Of a stretch of 41,901 nt of DNA, positions 1 to 8,065 are shown piece after piece. Location of the stretch: contig JAITUY010000105.1 in NCBI GenBank assembly GCA_031286095.1, positions 1 to 41,901 on the forward strand, given 5' to 3'. This DNA comes from Treponema sp. (GTDB lineage: Bacteria > Spirochaetota > Spirochaetia > Treponematales > Breznakiellaceae). How positions within the stretch are numbered: the first letter of the stretch is position 1; each line of letters starts with the position of its first letter. The notes beneath the pieces are model-generated. The model was not told where the DNA came from. It worked only from the letters and a program-made list of their open reading frames with translations, and made no database searches. Position numbers and translations under genes: made by a program.

Positions 1-1
1 C

Positions 2-124
2 CTTCAGGAAGATATGTGCGGCGATAACATGAGGAGCTACGTGAAGGATTTAAATGTGTCGTTTTTAAAAGCCGTTTCTGATCTAACAGAACTGTACTTT
101 CCTGAAAACAAAAAAGAAAGGTGA
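2..124 (+). CDS. XRE-family regulator, 3' end only (cut by window start)
   Basis: The last 40 codons of an open frame run from the window edge to TGA. The encoded peptide (LQEDMCGDNMRSYVKD... to PENKKER) is identical in amino acids to the C-terminus of the complete XRE-type regulator at 22677-23033, and the DNA differs at only two synonymous positions. The DNA-binding helix-turn-helix lies upstream of the window and cannot be seen here. Like its twin, the gene is followed by about 110 bases of related non-coding DNA and then a family A repeat, so the whole cassette looks duplicated. A short palindrome, GAGACCccttGGTCTC, overlaps and follows the stop codon and is less perfect in the other copy. 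Confidence 0.8.
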   Translation, partial: LQEDMCGDNMRSYVKDLNVSFLKAVSDLTELYFPENKKER

Positions 125-250
125 GACCCCTTGGTCTCTTCACTGCAAAACTCTCATATACTGATCCTCTTGGGTGCGGGGCTTTTTCTTCACAAAAAAC
201 GTATCAATTACTACAGTATTTAACGAAGCTCAAAGGCGAAAAAGTAGAAA

Positions 251-411
251 GAAATACCTCTCGCAGAGACGCAGAGGCGCAAAGTTGTTGTTTGTAAAAT
301 TCTCATTATACTTTCAAGATTTTCGTATTTAGATAATATATCATGTATGAAGAGAAGCAATTGGACTAAGACTCCGCGCCTTTGCGCCTCTGCGAGAAAT
401 CCTTTCCGTAC
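251..411. repeat. Family A inverted-repeat element, copy A1
   Basis: The left end reads acctctcgcagagacgcagaggcgc and the right end gcgcctttgcgcctctgcgaga, forming imperfect terminal inverted repeats around an AT-rich core (ttatactttcaagattttcgtatttagataatat). The same core and ends recur at about 2918, 22405, 23162, 37982 and 38270. It is non-coding and MITE-like. It sits about 125 bases after the partial XRE gene, as copy A6 does after the complete one. Confidence 0.7.
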
Positions 412-481
412 TATTTCCCATAAAACCGTAAGTAAGATTCTCAACCATATTCAGAAAAACTGGTGATATTTTACCTGCGCT

Positions 482-532
482 TTCGTGGTTAAAAGTTTCT
501 TCGCTCTTTCCTTACATCTCCTAGGGGAATCG
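482..532. repeat. 51-bp direct repeat, left copy (truncated tRNA-Glu 3' end)
   Basis: This 51-base stretch, from ttcgtggttaaaag to ctaggggaatcg, is repeated exactly at 693-743. The right copy runs into the tRNA-Glu gene and contains its last 18 bases. The left copy stops at the same base and carries no further tRNA sequence. The repeats bracket 160 bases rich in micro-hairpins. Confidence 0.85.
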
Positions 533-692
533 CCTTCCGGTCGCAGACATCCTTGTCTGCTTCCTACAGGTCGCCTGCGTGTTCCAGCGCATCCATGCGC
601 CGCATTAGTTCAATGCAACGCTTTCGCGTTGAAAAATAACAGGAACACTCCGTTTCGATTCCCTGTCTTCTTGTTCGTGTTGGTCAGTGGGG
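533..692. repeat. Micro-hairpin cluster between the 51-bp repeats
   Basis: Within this 160-base segment I see at least four unrelated short stem-loops: GCAGACatccttGTCTGC, CAGGtcgCCTG, GCGCATccATGCGC and CAACGCtttcGCGTTG. No gene is supported; the ORF across it has no family resemblance. The stems are too short and too varied to be terminators, and none has a T-tract. Confidence 0.6.
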
Positions 693-797
<105 letters not shown>

Positions 798-884
798 AAA
801 TTACGATTTCAATTTAAAAAAATAGCGGAAAAATGTCAATAGCCTGTAATTGCTTTTTTTTCGCCTTTTATTTAAAATGTTGCA

Positions 885-2912
885 ATGTTGCGGACAATGC
901 GGAATATAGGCATCATGGCGCATATTGATGCCGGAAAAACTACCACTACCGAAAGAATCCTATTCTATACCGGAAAAAGCCACCGTATCGGCGAGGTGGA
1001 CGACGGCGAAGCCATTATGGACTGGATGGAACAGGAACAGGAACGTGGCATTACTATTCAAAGCGCGGCTACTACTACTTACTGGAGAGACCACCAAATC
1101 AATATTATCGATACTCCTGGTCATGTTGATTTTACCGCCGAAGTGGAGCGCTCCCTGCGCGTGCTGGACGGCGCGATAGCTATTTTTGACGCTGTTCACG
1201 GAGTCGAGCCGCAGACCGAAACTGTCTGGAGGCAGGCGCGCCGCTACAATGTTCCCTGCATAGGTTATGTAAACAAAATGGACAGACTGGGCGCGGATTT
1301 TTTCTTCGTCGTCGAAGATGTAAAAAATAAACTGAAAATAAATACGGTTCCGCTTCAAATTCCAATAGGAAGGGAAGGTTCATTTGAGGGCGTTATCGAC
1401 TTAATCGAAATGAAAGAAATCCGCTGGCAGGACAACGGCGATGAAATGATCTACAGCCCGGTAGCGGATCAGCGCGAAGAAACAGCAAAAGAATGGCGCG
1501 AAAAAATGATCGATTCACTGTCCGGCGTCTCAGATATTATTACCGAAAAATATCTTGCAGGAGACGAAATTGACCCCGCCCTTATCCGCGCGGAACTTCG
1601 CAAGGCGGTCCTTAAACGCCAGTTGCTCCCAATGTTCGCGGGCGCGTCAAGGCGCAATTTGGGAGTTCAGCCCGTTATAGACGCGGTGGTCGATTACCTT
1701 CCCGCGCCGGACGAGATAACGCCCGCAACGGGACATCATATTAAAAAAGAGGAAGACATAACTATCCCTTGCGATCCAAAAGGACAGCCCATCGGTCTTG
1801 TTTTTAAAATTCAAAATGACCGCGAAGCGGGAAGTCTTTGCTATGTAAGAATGTACTCCGGTTCTATTCCTAGCGGCGGAGCAGTTTACAATCAAGGAAA
1901 GAAAAAGCGCGAAAGGGCGAACAGAATTTTGCGCATGCATTCAAATAAATCAGAGCCTATGGACAGTCTGGGCGCGGGTGATATAGGTGTCATAATCGGT
2001 ATGAAACTAGCGCAGACGGGGGACACTATCGGCAGTGAAGGCTGGCCGGTCTTGCTTGAAAAGATGCAGTTTCCAGAGCCTGTCATTTCAATTTCGATTG
2101 AGCCGAAAACAATTTCCGAACAGGAAAAATTAAAGGATATACTGGCGATACTTTCCAAAGAAGATCCGACTTTTACAATCAGGGAAAATGAGGAAACCGG
2201 ACAACTTATTATTTCCGGCATGGGAGAGCTTCATCTTGACGTGCTTGTTACGCGCATATTAAAAGAATACAAACTTGGCGCAAAGGTGGGAAACCCGCAG
2301 GTTACCTACCGTGAATCGATAAGCAAAACAGTCGAACACGGCGAAAGTTTTTCAAAAATTATCGGCGGGAAGGAAAATACCGCCGGAGTTACATTGCGCG
2401 TAGAACCAGCTACGCGGGGAACAGGCAACAAGTATGTTTTCGCGTCAAGGCGGAAAAGCGAAGTTCCGCAGGAAATACTTGAAGCGGTTGAAAACGGCAT
2501 AAACGGCGCGTTTTCTTCCGGTATTGTTATGGGCTATCCCTGCATTGACATAACGGCGACGGTTACCGACATTCAGTATTCGGAAGTTACCGGAACCGCT
2601 TTCGCCTTTGAAGCCTGCGCGAGTATGGCTTTTGACGAAGCCTGCCGTAATGCCTCCCCTATCCTGCTCGAGCCGATTATGGCAGTCAATCTTAACACCC
2701 CTCATGAATTTGTCGGAGAGGTTATGAGCCTTGTAACACAGCGCGGCGGACAAATACTCAATATGAACGCGAAACCTGATGCGGACGAAATAAAGGCGCA
2801 GGCCCCAATGGAAAAAATGTTCGGCTTTATGACAAGCCTCCGCAGTGTGTCTCAGGGACGCGCCAGTTTCAGCCTTGAATTCTCCCACTTTGAGAAAAAA
2901 TCTGAAAGATAA
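885..2912 (+). CDS. fusA: Elongation factor G (translocase GTPase)
   Basis: EF-G uses GTP hydrolysis to move tRNAs and mRNA through the ribosome, or helps recycle ribosomes. All GTPase motifs are visible: P-loop AHIDAGKTT (about 12-20), switch I ERGITI (53-58), DTPGHVD (76-82), NKMD (130-133) and a G5-like FAGAS. Domain II (about 290-370), domain III with [12 protein letters not shown], domain IV and domain V ([16 protein letters not shown]) follow in order. At 675 residues it is slightly short for EF-G. Spirochaetes often carry two EF-G paralogues with divided tasks (known of the group), and this could be either. The start is unclear: neither 885 nor the in-frame ATG at 897 has a visible Shine-Dalgarno. 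The gene appears to be alone; a family A repeat follows its stop directly. Confidence 0.93.
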   Translation: MLRTMRNIGIMAHIDAGKTTTTERILFYTGKSHRIGEVDDGEAIMDWMEQEQERGITIQSAATTTYWRDHQINIIDTPGHVDFTAEVERSLRVLDGAIAIFDAVHGVEPQTETVWRQARRYNVPCIGYVNKMDRLGADFFFVVEDVKNKLKINTVPLQIPIGREGSFEGVIDLIEMKEIRWQDNGDEMIYSPVADQREETAKEWREKMIDSLSGVSDIITEKYLAGDEIDPALIRAELRKAVLKRQLLPMFAGASRRNLGVQPVIDAVVDYLPAPDEITPATGHHIKKEEDITIPCDPKGQPIGLVFKIQNDREAGSLCYVRMYSGSIPSGGAVYNQGKKKRERANRILRMHSNKSEPMDSLGAGDIGVIIGMKLAQTGDTIGSEGWPVLLEKMQFPEPVISISIEPKTISEQEKLKDILAILSKEDPTFTIRENEETGQLIISGMGELHLDVLVTRILKEYKLGAKVGNPQVTYRESISKTVEHGESFSKIIGGKENTAGVTLRVEPATRGTGNKYVFASRRKSEVPQEILEAVENGINGAFSSGIVMGYPCIDITATVTDIQYSEVTGTAFAFEACASMAFDEACRNASPILLEPIMAVNLNTPHEFVGEVMSLVTQRGGQILNMNAKPDADEIKAQAPMEKMFGFMTSLRSVSQGRASFSLEFSHFEKKSER

Positions 2913-2917
2913 GTAAG

Positions 2918-3068
2918 AAAAAAGACCTCTCGCAGAGGCGCGGAGGCGTAAAGTTGTTGTTTGCAAAATTACCGTTATACTTTCAATATCTTGGTTTTAC
3001 GATTGTATATCATATATTAAAAGGAGTTACCGGAGTAAGGCTCTGCGCCTCTGCGAGAGACTTTTCCG
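2918..3068. repeat. Family A inverted-repeat element, copy A2
   Basis: It starts with acctctcgcagaggcgcggaggcg and ends with ctctgcgcctctgcgagag. The two ends are inverted copies of each other and the core is AT-rich. It fills the gap between the EF-G stop and the nagZ start, so it lies where the nagZ promoter or leader should be. The ORF-track extension of nagZ upstream to 2954 is read-through of this repeat. Confidence 0.75.
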
Positions 3069-3079
3069 AAAAAAGTTTT

Positions 3080-4252
3080 ATGCGTTTTGTCCTTGTTTCG
3101 ATTATCTGTTTTCTCTTACTGCCTTCTTGTGTTAAGTGTGAAATGGTTAACCGCTCAAAAAACGAGGTTAACGACACGAAAAATGGGGATAGTATCGATA
3201 TAATCGACCCTATAAGGCTTCGCGCGGAAGAAATTGCTGAAGGTCTTGACGACAGGCTTCTTTCCGCGCAGGTTCTTATCAGCGGAATAGAGGGTAAGGG
3301 CAAATTGAATGATAATGTCGTAGCCTTGCTGACTGAATTTCCTGCGGGCGGGATTATGCTTTTCAGGTACAATCTTGACGACGATAACGATTCAATCCGC
3401 GCCTTGCTTTCGCAAACTTCTGCGCTTGTAACAGGCGGGGCTGGTATTCCGCCGTTTATAGCGGTGGATCATGAGGGAGGAACTGTAAACCGTTTCAGGC
3501 GCGGAACTGCCGGTCTGCCTTCCGCAGAGTCTTATTGGGAACTTGCGCTCACACAGGACAGACAGACGGCTCTTGAAAAATTAGAGAGCGACAGTTTCAG
3601 GGCGGGACGCGAATTAAAAGATTTGGGGATCAATTTAAATTTCGCTCCTGTAGCCGAATATTTAAACGATGCAAACCGTATTTTTTTACAAAGCCGTTCC
3701 TACGGCCCCGATTCTCTTTTTACTGCGGACGCCGCGTCTGCTTTTATAAGCGGAATGGAACGGGCGGGGGTTTTATGCGTCATAAAACATTTTCCCGGCA
3801 GTGCGGGAAACGATCCGCACTACTCCGCTTCGGTGCTGGGCGCGGACAAAGGCGCGCTTGATAACATAGTCTACCCTTTTACGTTTCTTATCTCAAGAAA
3901 CCGCGCAAGGGCGGTTATGGCCGCGCATACTGCCGTTCCGGCGCTAGATACGAAAATAGCGAGTCTGTCGCAGGTTGTTATGAAAGACTGGTTAAGGGAC
4001 GAAATTGGTTTTAATGGGATATTGATTGCCGACGACTTCAGCATGGCGTCTGCGGGCGGACAAACTCCTGAATCCTCTGCGATTATGTCCGTCATAGCGG
4101 GGGCGGACATGGTGCTTGTCTGGCCGAAGGATTTAAGGCGTACGCACAGCGCTTTTACCGCCGCCATTCAGGATGGACGGCTTTCACGCGAAAGAATGAG
4201 ATCAGCCGCGAAGCGGATAATTTATGAGAAAATTTTACTTGGCTTATTGTAA
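3080..4252 (+). CDS. nagZ: Beta-N-acetylhexosaminidase-like lipoprotein (GH3, NagZ type)
   Basis: GH3 beta-N-acetylglucosaminidases release GlcNAc from muropeptides in cell-wall recycling. I moved the start from 2954 to the ATG at 3080 because it gives a lipoprotein signal, MRFVLVSIICFLLLPSC, whereas the upstream part translates a repeat. The mature protein has the TIM-barrel signatures FIAVDHEGGTVNRF, the KHFPGSAGNDPHYS loop that carries the Asp-His pair of NagZ-type enzymes, and IADDFSMAS with the likely nucleophile Asp. The length, 390 residues, fits a single-domain NagZ. A lipid anchor would place it at the periplasmic or outer membrane face, unlike the cytoplasmic NagZ of E. coli. It converges with the next gene, with only six bases between their stop codons. 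Confidence 0.85.
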   Translation: MRFVLVSIICFLLLPSCVKCEMVNRSKNEVNDTKNGDSIDIIDPIRLRAEEIAEGLDDRLLSAQVLISGIEGKGKLNDNVVALLTEFPAGGIMLFRYNLDDDNDSIRALLSQTSALVTGGAGIPPFIAVDHEGGTVNRFRRGTAGLPSAESYWELALTQDRQTALEKLESDSFRAGRELKDLGINLNFAPVAEYLNDANRIFLQSRSYGPDSLFTADAASAFISGMERAGVLCVIKHFPGSAGNDPHYSASVLGADKGALDNIVYPFTFLISRNRARAVMAAHTAVPALDTKIASLSQVVMKDWLRDEIGFNGILIADDFSMASAGGQTPESSAIMSVIAGADMVLVWPKDLRRTHSAFTAAIQDGRLSRERMRSAAKRIIYEKILLGLL

Positions 4253-4258
4253 CGCTAA

Positions 4259-5260
4259 CTATTTTACAGTTGAAGATTTTCCTATAACCGAGTTTTGGAA
4301 AAGACTAGTTTTCAAAAAATTTAAAAGCGGTTCATTCCATGACTTTTTTGGGTCTCTTTCTGAAACAAAACATTCAAAAAGGTTTAGTATATATTCTCTT
4401 ATTTCATTCTGTACCGCGTCCGGCAATTTTATTTTTGGGGCATAGGACGGATGTATTGTTTTTGTGTGTACTCCAAAATCCGGTATTTTTGAAAAAAGCA
4501 GGCTTATAAAATGCTCCGCTTCCTGCATAGGGAAAAGCTCATTACTGTAACAGTTCATAGCGTATAACGCCGCCGCAATACAGTTGATACTGTGTTGTTT
4601 TACAAAAAGGATAGCCTCTACAATCGCGAGAGCGCCGTACTTCATTTCTAAAATCTGATCTTTTAACTTTTCTTCTTCCCCGAAAGATTTTGCGATTTTT
4701 ACAAACATGGTATAAGTGTAAATTACAACCATAACGTGCAGGCTTGGAATGCACATCAAGTGGGGATCGAGCATGTGTATAACCATGAAGAGCGGGCGCT
4801 TTATGTAAAACGGACGCGATGTTGTAGAAAGATTTTTTCTGTAAACCTGAGCGGCAAAGGTGTAAAGATCGGCCATTCCAGAAATAAAATCCCCTGCCGG
4901 AGCGTACGCTTTTCGTCCGTAGCGCCTGAGTATAAACGAAAGCAGTCTTATCCAATATTTCGCAAAATCTATGTAAATCTTAACCCACGACGGCGTAAAC
5001 GGTATCTTTTTATCAAGAACATGATCGACATTACTTACGGGAACCCTGCCAGGCAAAAAAGCTTGGCGGTGCTGGAAAAAGAAAAAATTAAAAAATAACG
5101 ACAAATAATACTTTAGCGTGGCGCGTCTTAGAGAAGGCACATAAACTGTTTTTTTAAAAGCAAAAAAAGAGGTTTCGCTGTATACGCTGTCCTTTACATT
5201 CATAAAACTACCAATGTTTTCCAATCTTGTCAGGTCTTTCTTGATTAGATATAATATCAT
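4259..5260 (-). CDS. Membrane protein with divergent PAP2/AUR1-like motifs
   Basis: I do not recognise a named protein. The 333-residue product has hydrophobic stretches and a set of motifs reminiscent of the PAP2 phosphatase/phosphotransferase superfamily, particularly the inositol-phosphotransferase branch. It has an early DKKIPFTPSWVKIYIDF segment, a central CIPSLHVMVV segment (the PSxH active-site motif), and later ILFVKQHSINCIAAAL, resembling the third motif with its catalytic His. The Asp that normally follows that His is not present, so activity is uncertain. A second Met, beginning MNVKDSV, is another possible start; neither start has a good ribosome-binding site. It is divergent from the isomerase gene at 5293 and convergent with nagZ. 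The function is inference only. Confidence 0.6.
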   Translation of the reverse strand: MILYLIKKDLTRLENIGSFMNVKDSVYSETSFFAFKKTVYVPSLRRATLKYYLSLFFNFFFFQHRQAFLPGRVPVSNVDHVLDKKIPFTPSWVKIYIDFAKYWIRLLSFILRRYGRKAYAPAGDFISGMADLYTFAAQVYRKNLSTTSRPFYIKRPLFMVIHMLDPHLMCIPSLHVMVVIYTYTMFVKIAKSFGEEEKLKDQILEMKYGALAIVEAILFVKQHSINCIAAALYAMNCYSNELFPMQEAEHFISLLFSKIPDFGVHTKTIHPSYAPKIKLPDAVQNEIREYILNLFECFVSERDPKKSWNEPLLNFLKTSLFQNSVIGKSSTVK

Positions 5261-5292
5261 ACCGTAGCGGTAATTACAAGCGGGAGATTATT

Positions 5293-6060
5293 ATGAAAAT
5301 AGGCGTTCAAATGTACACGATACGCGATTATTTAAAAACACCGAAGGAAATAGAATCATCTGTAAAACGAATTAAAGAAATGGGTTTTGATCTTGTGCAG
5401 ATTTCAGGTCTTGGTCCGGTTGATACGGATATACTCGCTAAACTCTTTAAAGATAACGGTATAGAAGCCTGCGGAACCCACTCCCCATGGGAATCCGCCG
5501 CCGATCCAAAAGAACTTGACAAACTGATAGACGAACATAAAAAACTAGGGTGTTCGCAGATCGGCATAGGCATGAAACCGGATATTTACCCCGACACTTA
5601 CGACGGCTACACGGCGTTTATAAAAAAATTAAATGAAATATGCGAACAGGTGCGCGCCGGGGGGCTTGGTTTTGGGTATCACAACCACGAACTTGAATTC
5701 ATGAAATTTAACGGCGTATGCGCGATTGACCGTATGATCAAAGAATGTCCGAAAATGGAGTTTACCCTAGACGTTTTCTGGGTACAGGCGGGCGGAGCAA
5801 ATCCCTGCGATTATATGGACAAGCTAAAAAATAGAATAAGAATCCTTCATCTTAAAGATTTCCGCGTTGCCGGCCGCCAGAGGCAGTTTGCCGAAATAGG
5901 GCAAGGCAACCTTGACTGGAAGGCCATTTTTTCAAGGTGTAAAAAATACAAAATACCCTACGCGGTTATTGAACAGGACGATGATTTCCTAACCGATCCT
6001 TTTGAAAGCCTAGCCTTAAGCAGAAAATATCTTGTAGAAAACGGGTATATGAAAGGTTGA
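5293..6060 (+). CDS. Sugar phosphate isomerase/epimerase-like TIM-barrel protein
   Basis: This 255-residue protein belongs to the xylose-isomerase-like/AP endonuclease 2 superfamily (PF01261), whose members isomerise or epimerise sugars and inositols at a divalent metal. The start MKIGVQMYTIRDYL is typical of the group. Likely metal and substrate positions are seen in THSPWE, GYHNHELEF, TLDVFWVQAGG, LHLKDF and the late Glu of VIEQDD. A ribosome-binding site (ggag) precedes the ATG by about seven bases. The exact substrate cannot be read from the sequence; no sugar kinase or transporter gene is adjacent. It ends about 70 bases before the small basic ORF. Confidence 0.85.
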   Translation: MKIGVQMYTIRDYLKTPKEIESSVKRIKEMGFDLVQISGLGPVDTDILAKLFKDNGIEACGTHSPWESAADPKELDKLIDEHKKLGCSQIGIGMKPDIYPDTYDGYTAFIKKLNEICEQVRAGGLGFGYHNHELEFMKFNGVCAIDRMIKECPKMEFTLDVFWVQAGGANPCDYMDKLKNRIRILHLKDFRVAGRQRQFAEIGQGNLDWKAIFSRCKKYKIPYAVIEQDDDFLTDPFESLALSRKYLVENGYMKG

Positions 6061-6132
6061 CCTTTTTTTACAATTATTGCATAATAACAAAAGCGGCTTG
6101 AGCCGCCAGATACGGTAATAAAGGAGTATTAA

Positions 6133-6222
6133 GTGCCCTGCGGAAGAAAGCGCAAACTTAGAAAAATAGCCACTCATAAACGCAAGAAGAAACTGCGGAA
6201 AAACAGACATAAGAAAAAATAA
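6133..6222 (+). CDS. Tiny basic ribosomal-type protein (AURKAIP1/COX24-like), 29 aa
   Basis: This ORF is too short for the supplied track. It begins with GTG, six bases after a strong aaggag ribosome-binding site, and encodes MPCGRKRKLRKIATHKRKKKLRKNRHKKK before TAA. Over half the residues are Lys or Arg. The pattern (G-R/K-K-R-K, ATHKRKK, LRKNRHKKK) matches very small basic proteins from several phyla that are annotated as AURKAIP1/COX24-domain proteins, related to mitochondrial mS38 and thought to bind ribosomal RNA (family knowledge, recalled). It lies 23 bases before pfp and could share its transcript. I am confident that it is a gene; the ribosomal role is inferred. Confidence 0.85.
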   Translation: MPCGRKRKLRKIATHKRKKKLRKNRHKKK

Positions 6223-6245
6223 ATCCCAAAGTTTAGGAGAAAAAT

Positions 6246-7901
6246 ATGGACATTTCCGCTTTACAAAAAGCACGATATGCCTATGTCCCGAAATTACCGG
6301 CGACTTTAGCAGGTTCCGTCGATGAAATCAGCGTCGAATTCGGCTCCCCTACCGAGGCTGTTTCCGACAAAGAGGAAATCCGTGAGATTTTTAAAAACAC
6401 TTACGGAAAGCCGACGGCAATTTTTAAAAAGGGAAAAAACGACAAAATACGCCGCGAATTAAAAGTCGGCGTTATCCTTTCCGGCGGACAGGCTCCCGGC
6501 GGACACAATGTTATCGCCGGTTTGTTTGACGGTCTTAAAAAAGCAAATCCTGCCTCTACCCTTTTCGGGTTTCAGGGAGGTCCCAGCGGTCTTATCGACA
6601 ACAAGACTGTTACCCTTACAAAAGAACGGATAGACGAATACCGCAATACGGGCGGTTTTGATATAATAGGCTCGGGACGGACAAAAATTGAAACGCCCCA
6701 GCAGTTTGAATCTTCCCTTAAAACCGCGAAGGCTTTGGGACTGGACGCGGTCGTCGTTATAGGCGGCGATGATTCAAACACAAACGCCGCCCTTCTTGCC
6801 GAATATTTTGTTGCCAATGGTTCAAACACTCAAGTAATCGGTTGTCCTAAAACAATCGACGGAGATTTAAAAAACGAACATATCGAAACTTCTTTTGGTT
6901 TCGACACCGCCTGCAAAACATACAGCGAGCTGATCGGCAACCTTTGCAGGGACACCAACAGCGCGAAAAAATACTGGCACTTTGTAAAACTTATGGGACG
7001 CGCCGCAAGCCACATCGCCCTTGAATGCGCTTTTCAGACACAGCCTAACGTCTGTTTGATTTCTGAAGAAATAGAGGCAAAACACTATTCCCTTGACAAC
7101 ATTGTAGATCAAGTTTGCGCTTCGATAGTAAAGCGCGCGGGGAACAGCGAAAATTTCGGCGTTGTTTTAATACCAGAAGGGCTTGTCGAGTTTATACCCG
7201 AAATTAAAAAACTGATAAATGAGCTAAATGATACAATTGCCGATGAAGAAGATAAATTTACGTCTTTGCATAATTTTACCGATCAAATGCAGTGGCTGTC
7301 CGGCAGGCTTACCGATGTGTCTTACGCTCTTCTAAAAATGTTTCCGCAGGAAATAGCCCAGCAATTTTTGATGGATCGCGATCCTCACGGCAACGTTCAG
7401 GTTTCCAGAATAGAAACCGAAAAACTGCTTGTCGGCATGGTAGAAAAAAAATTAAACATCATGAAAGAAAGAGGTCAGTATTCAGGCAAATTTGCGTCTT
7501 TGACCCACTTCTTTGGTTACGAGGGACGTTGCGCGTTCCCCTCAAACTTTGATTCCGATTACTGTTACAGTCTTGGCTACAGCGCGTTTGTTCTTATCGC
7601 CTCGGGGTTGACCGGCTATCTTTCCAGCGTGAAGAACCTTACCGCCCCCGCCGGCAAATGGATCGCGGGCGGCGTCCCTCTTACAATGATGATGAATCTT
7701 GAACAGCGGCACGGTTCCAAAAAACCCGTTATTAAAAAAGCCCTTGTTCTTCTTGACGGCAAACCGTTCAAGACATTCGAGGCAAAACGCGCCGAATGGG
7801 CTGAAAAAACAAGTTATCTTTTTCCTGGTGCAATTCAATATTTCGGACCGACTGAAGTCTGCGACGCGCCGACTGTAACGCTTAAACTTGAACATGAGTA
7901 A
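6246..7901 (+). CDS. pfp: PPi-dependent 6-phosphofructokinase (long type)
   Basis: This enzyme reversibly phosphorylates fructose-6-phosphate using pyrophosphate instead of ATP, a glycolytic route known in spirochaetes. The 551-residue length fits the long PFP class, with an N-terminal extension before the nucleotide-site glycines. Motifs: [16 protein letters not shown] (about 75-90), [10 protein letters not shown] (171-180, where GGDD marks PPi use), PKTIDGDL (201-208, catalytic Asp and PPi-type Lys) and KLMGRAASH (248-256). A ribosome-binding site (aggag) lies just ahead of the ATG. It follows the tiny basic gene closely, and a family A repeat follows its stop. Confidence 0.95.
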   Translation: MDISALQKARYAYVPKLPATLAGSVDEISVEFGSPTEAVSDKEEIREIFKNTYGKPTAIFKKGKNDKIRRELKVGVILSGGQAPGGHNVIAGLFDGLKKANPASTLFGFQGGPSGLIDNKTVTLTKERIDEYRNTGGFDIIGSGRTKIETPQQFESSLKTAKALGLDAVVVIGGDDSNTNAALLAEYFVANGSNTQVIGCPKTIDGDLKNEHIETSFGFDTACKTYSELIGNLCRDTNSAKKYWHFVKLMGRAASHIALECAFQTQPNVCLISEEIEAKHYSLDNIVDQVCASIVKRAGNSENFGVVLIPEGLVEFIPEIKKLINELNDTIADEEDKFTSLHNFTDQMQWLSGRLTDVSYALLKMFPQEIAQQFLMDRDPHGNVQVSRIETEKLLVGMVEKKLNIMKERGQYSGKFASLTHFFGYEGRCAFPSNFDSDYCYSLGYSAFVLIASGLTGYLSSVKNLTAPAGKWIAGGVPLTMMMNLEQRHGSKKPVIKKALVLLDGKPFKTFEAKRAEWAEKTSYLFPGAIQYFGPTEVCDAPTVTLKLEHE

Positions 7902-7904
7902 TTA

Positions 7905-8061
7905 GGAAGAAATACCTCTCGCAAAGGCGCAAAGTTTTCGTCCGAAAGCTCCTATATCATTAATACGAAAATATGAAGGTAAGGAAAATATAACGAACAA
8001 CAACTCTGCGCCTTTGCGCCTCTGCGAGAGCTTTTTCCCGTACCCTGCGCCTCCGCGAGAA
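7905..8061. repeat. Family A-like element, copy A3 (diverged)
   Basis: Starts atacctctcgcaaaggcgcaaag and ends with tctgcgcctttgcgcctctgcgagag, then a second partial end, ctgcgcctccgcgagaa. The core is different from A1 and A2 and contains ttttcgtccgaaagct, which resembles the cores of A7 and A8. It fills the space between the convergent pfp and aspS genes. Confidence 0.65.
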
Positions 8062-8065
8062 TAAT

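Noticed and set aside
2954-3079. N-terminal extension of the NagZ ORF from the upstream ATG
   Set aside because: It translates the family A repeat, and the ATG at 3080 gives a proper lipoprotein signal peptide.
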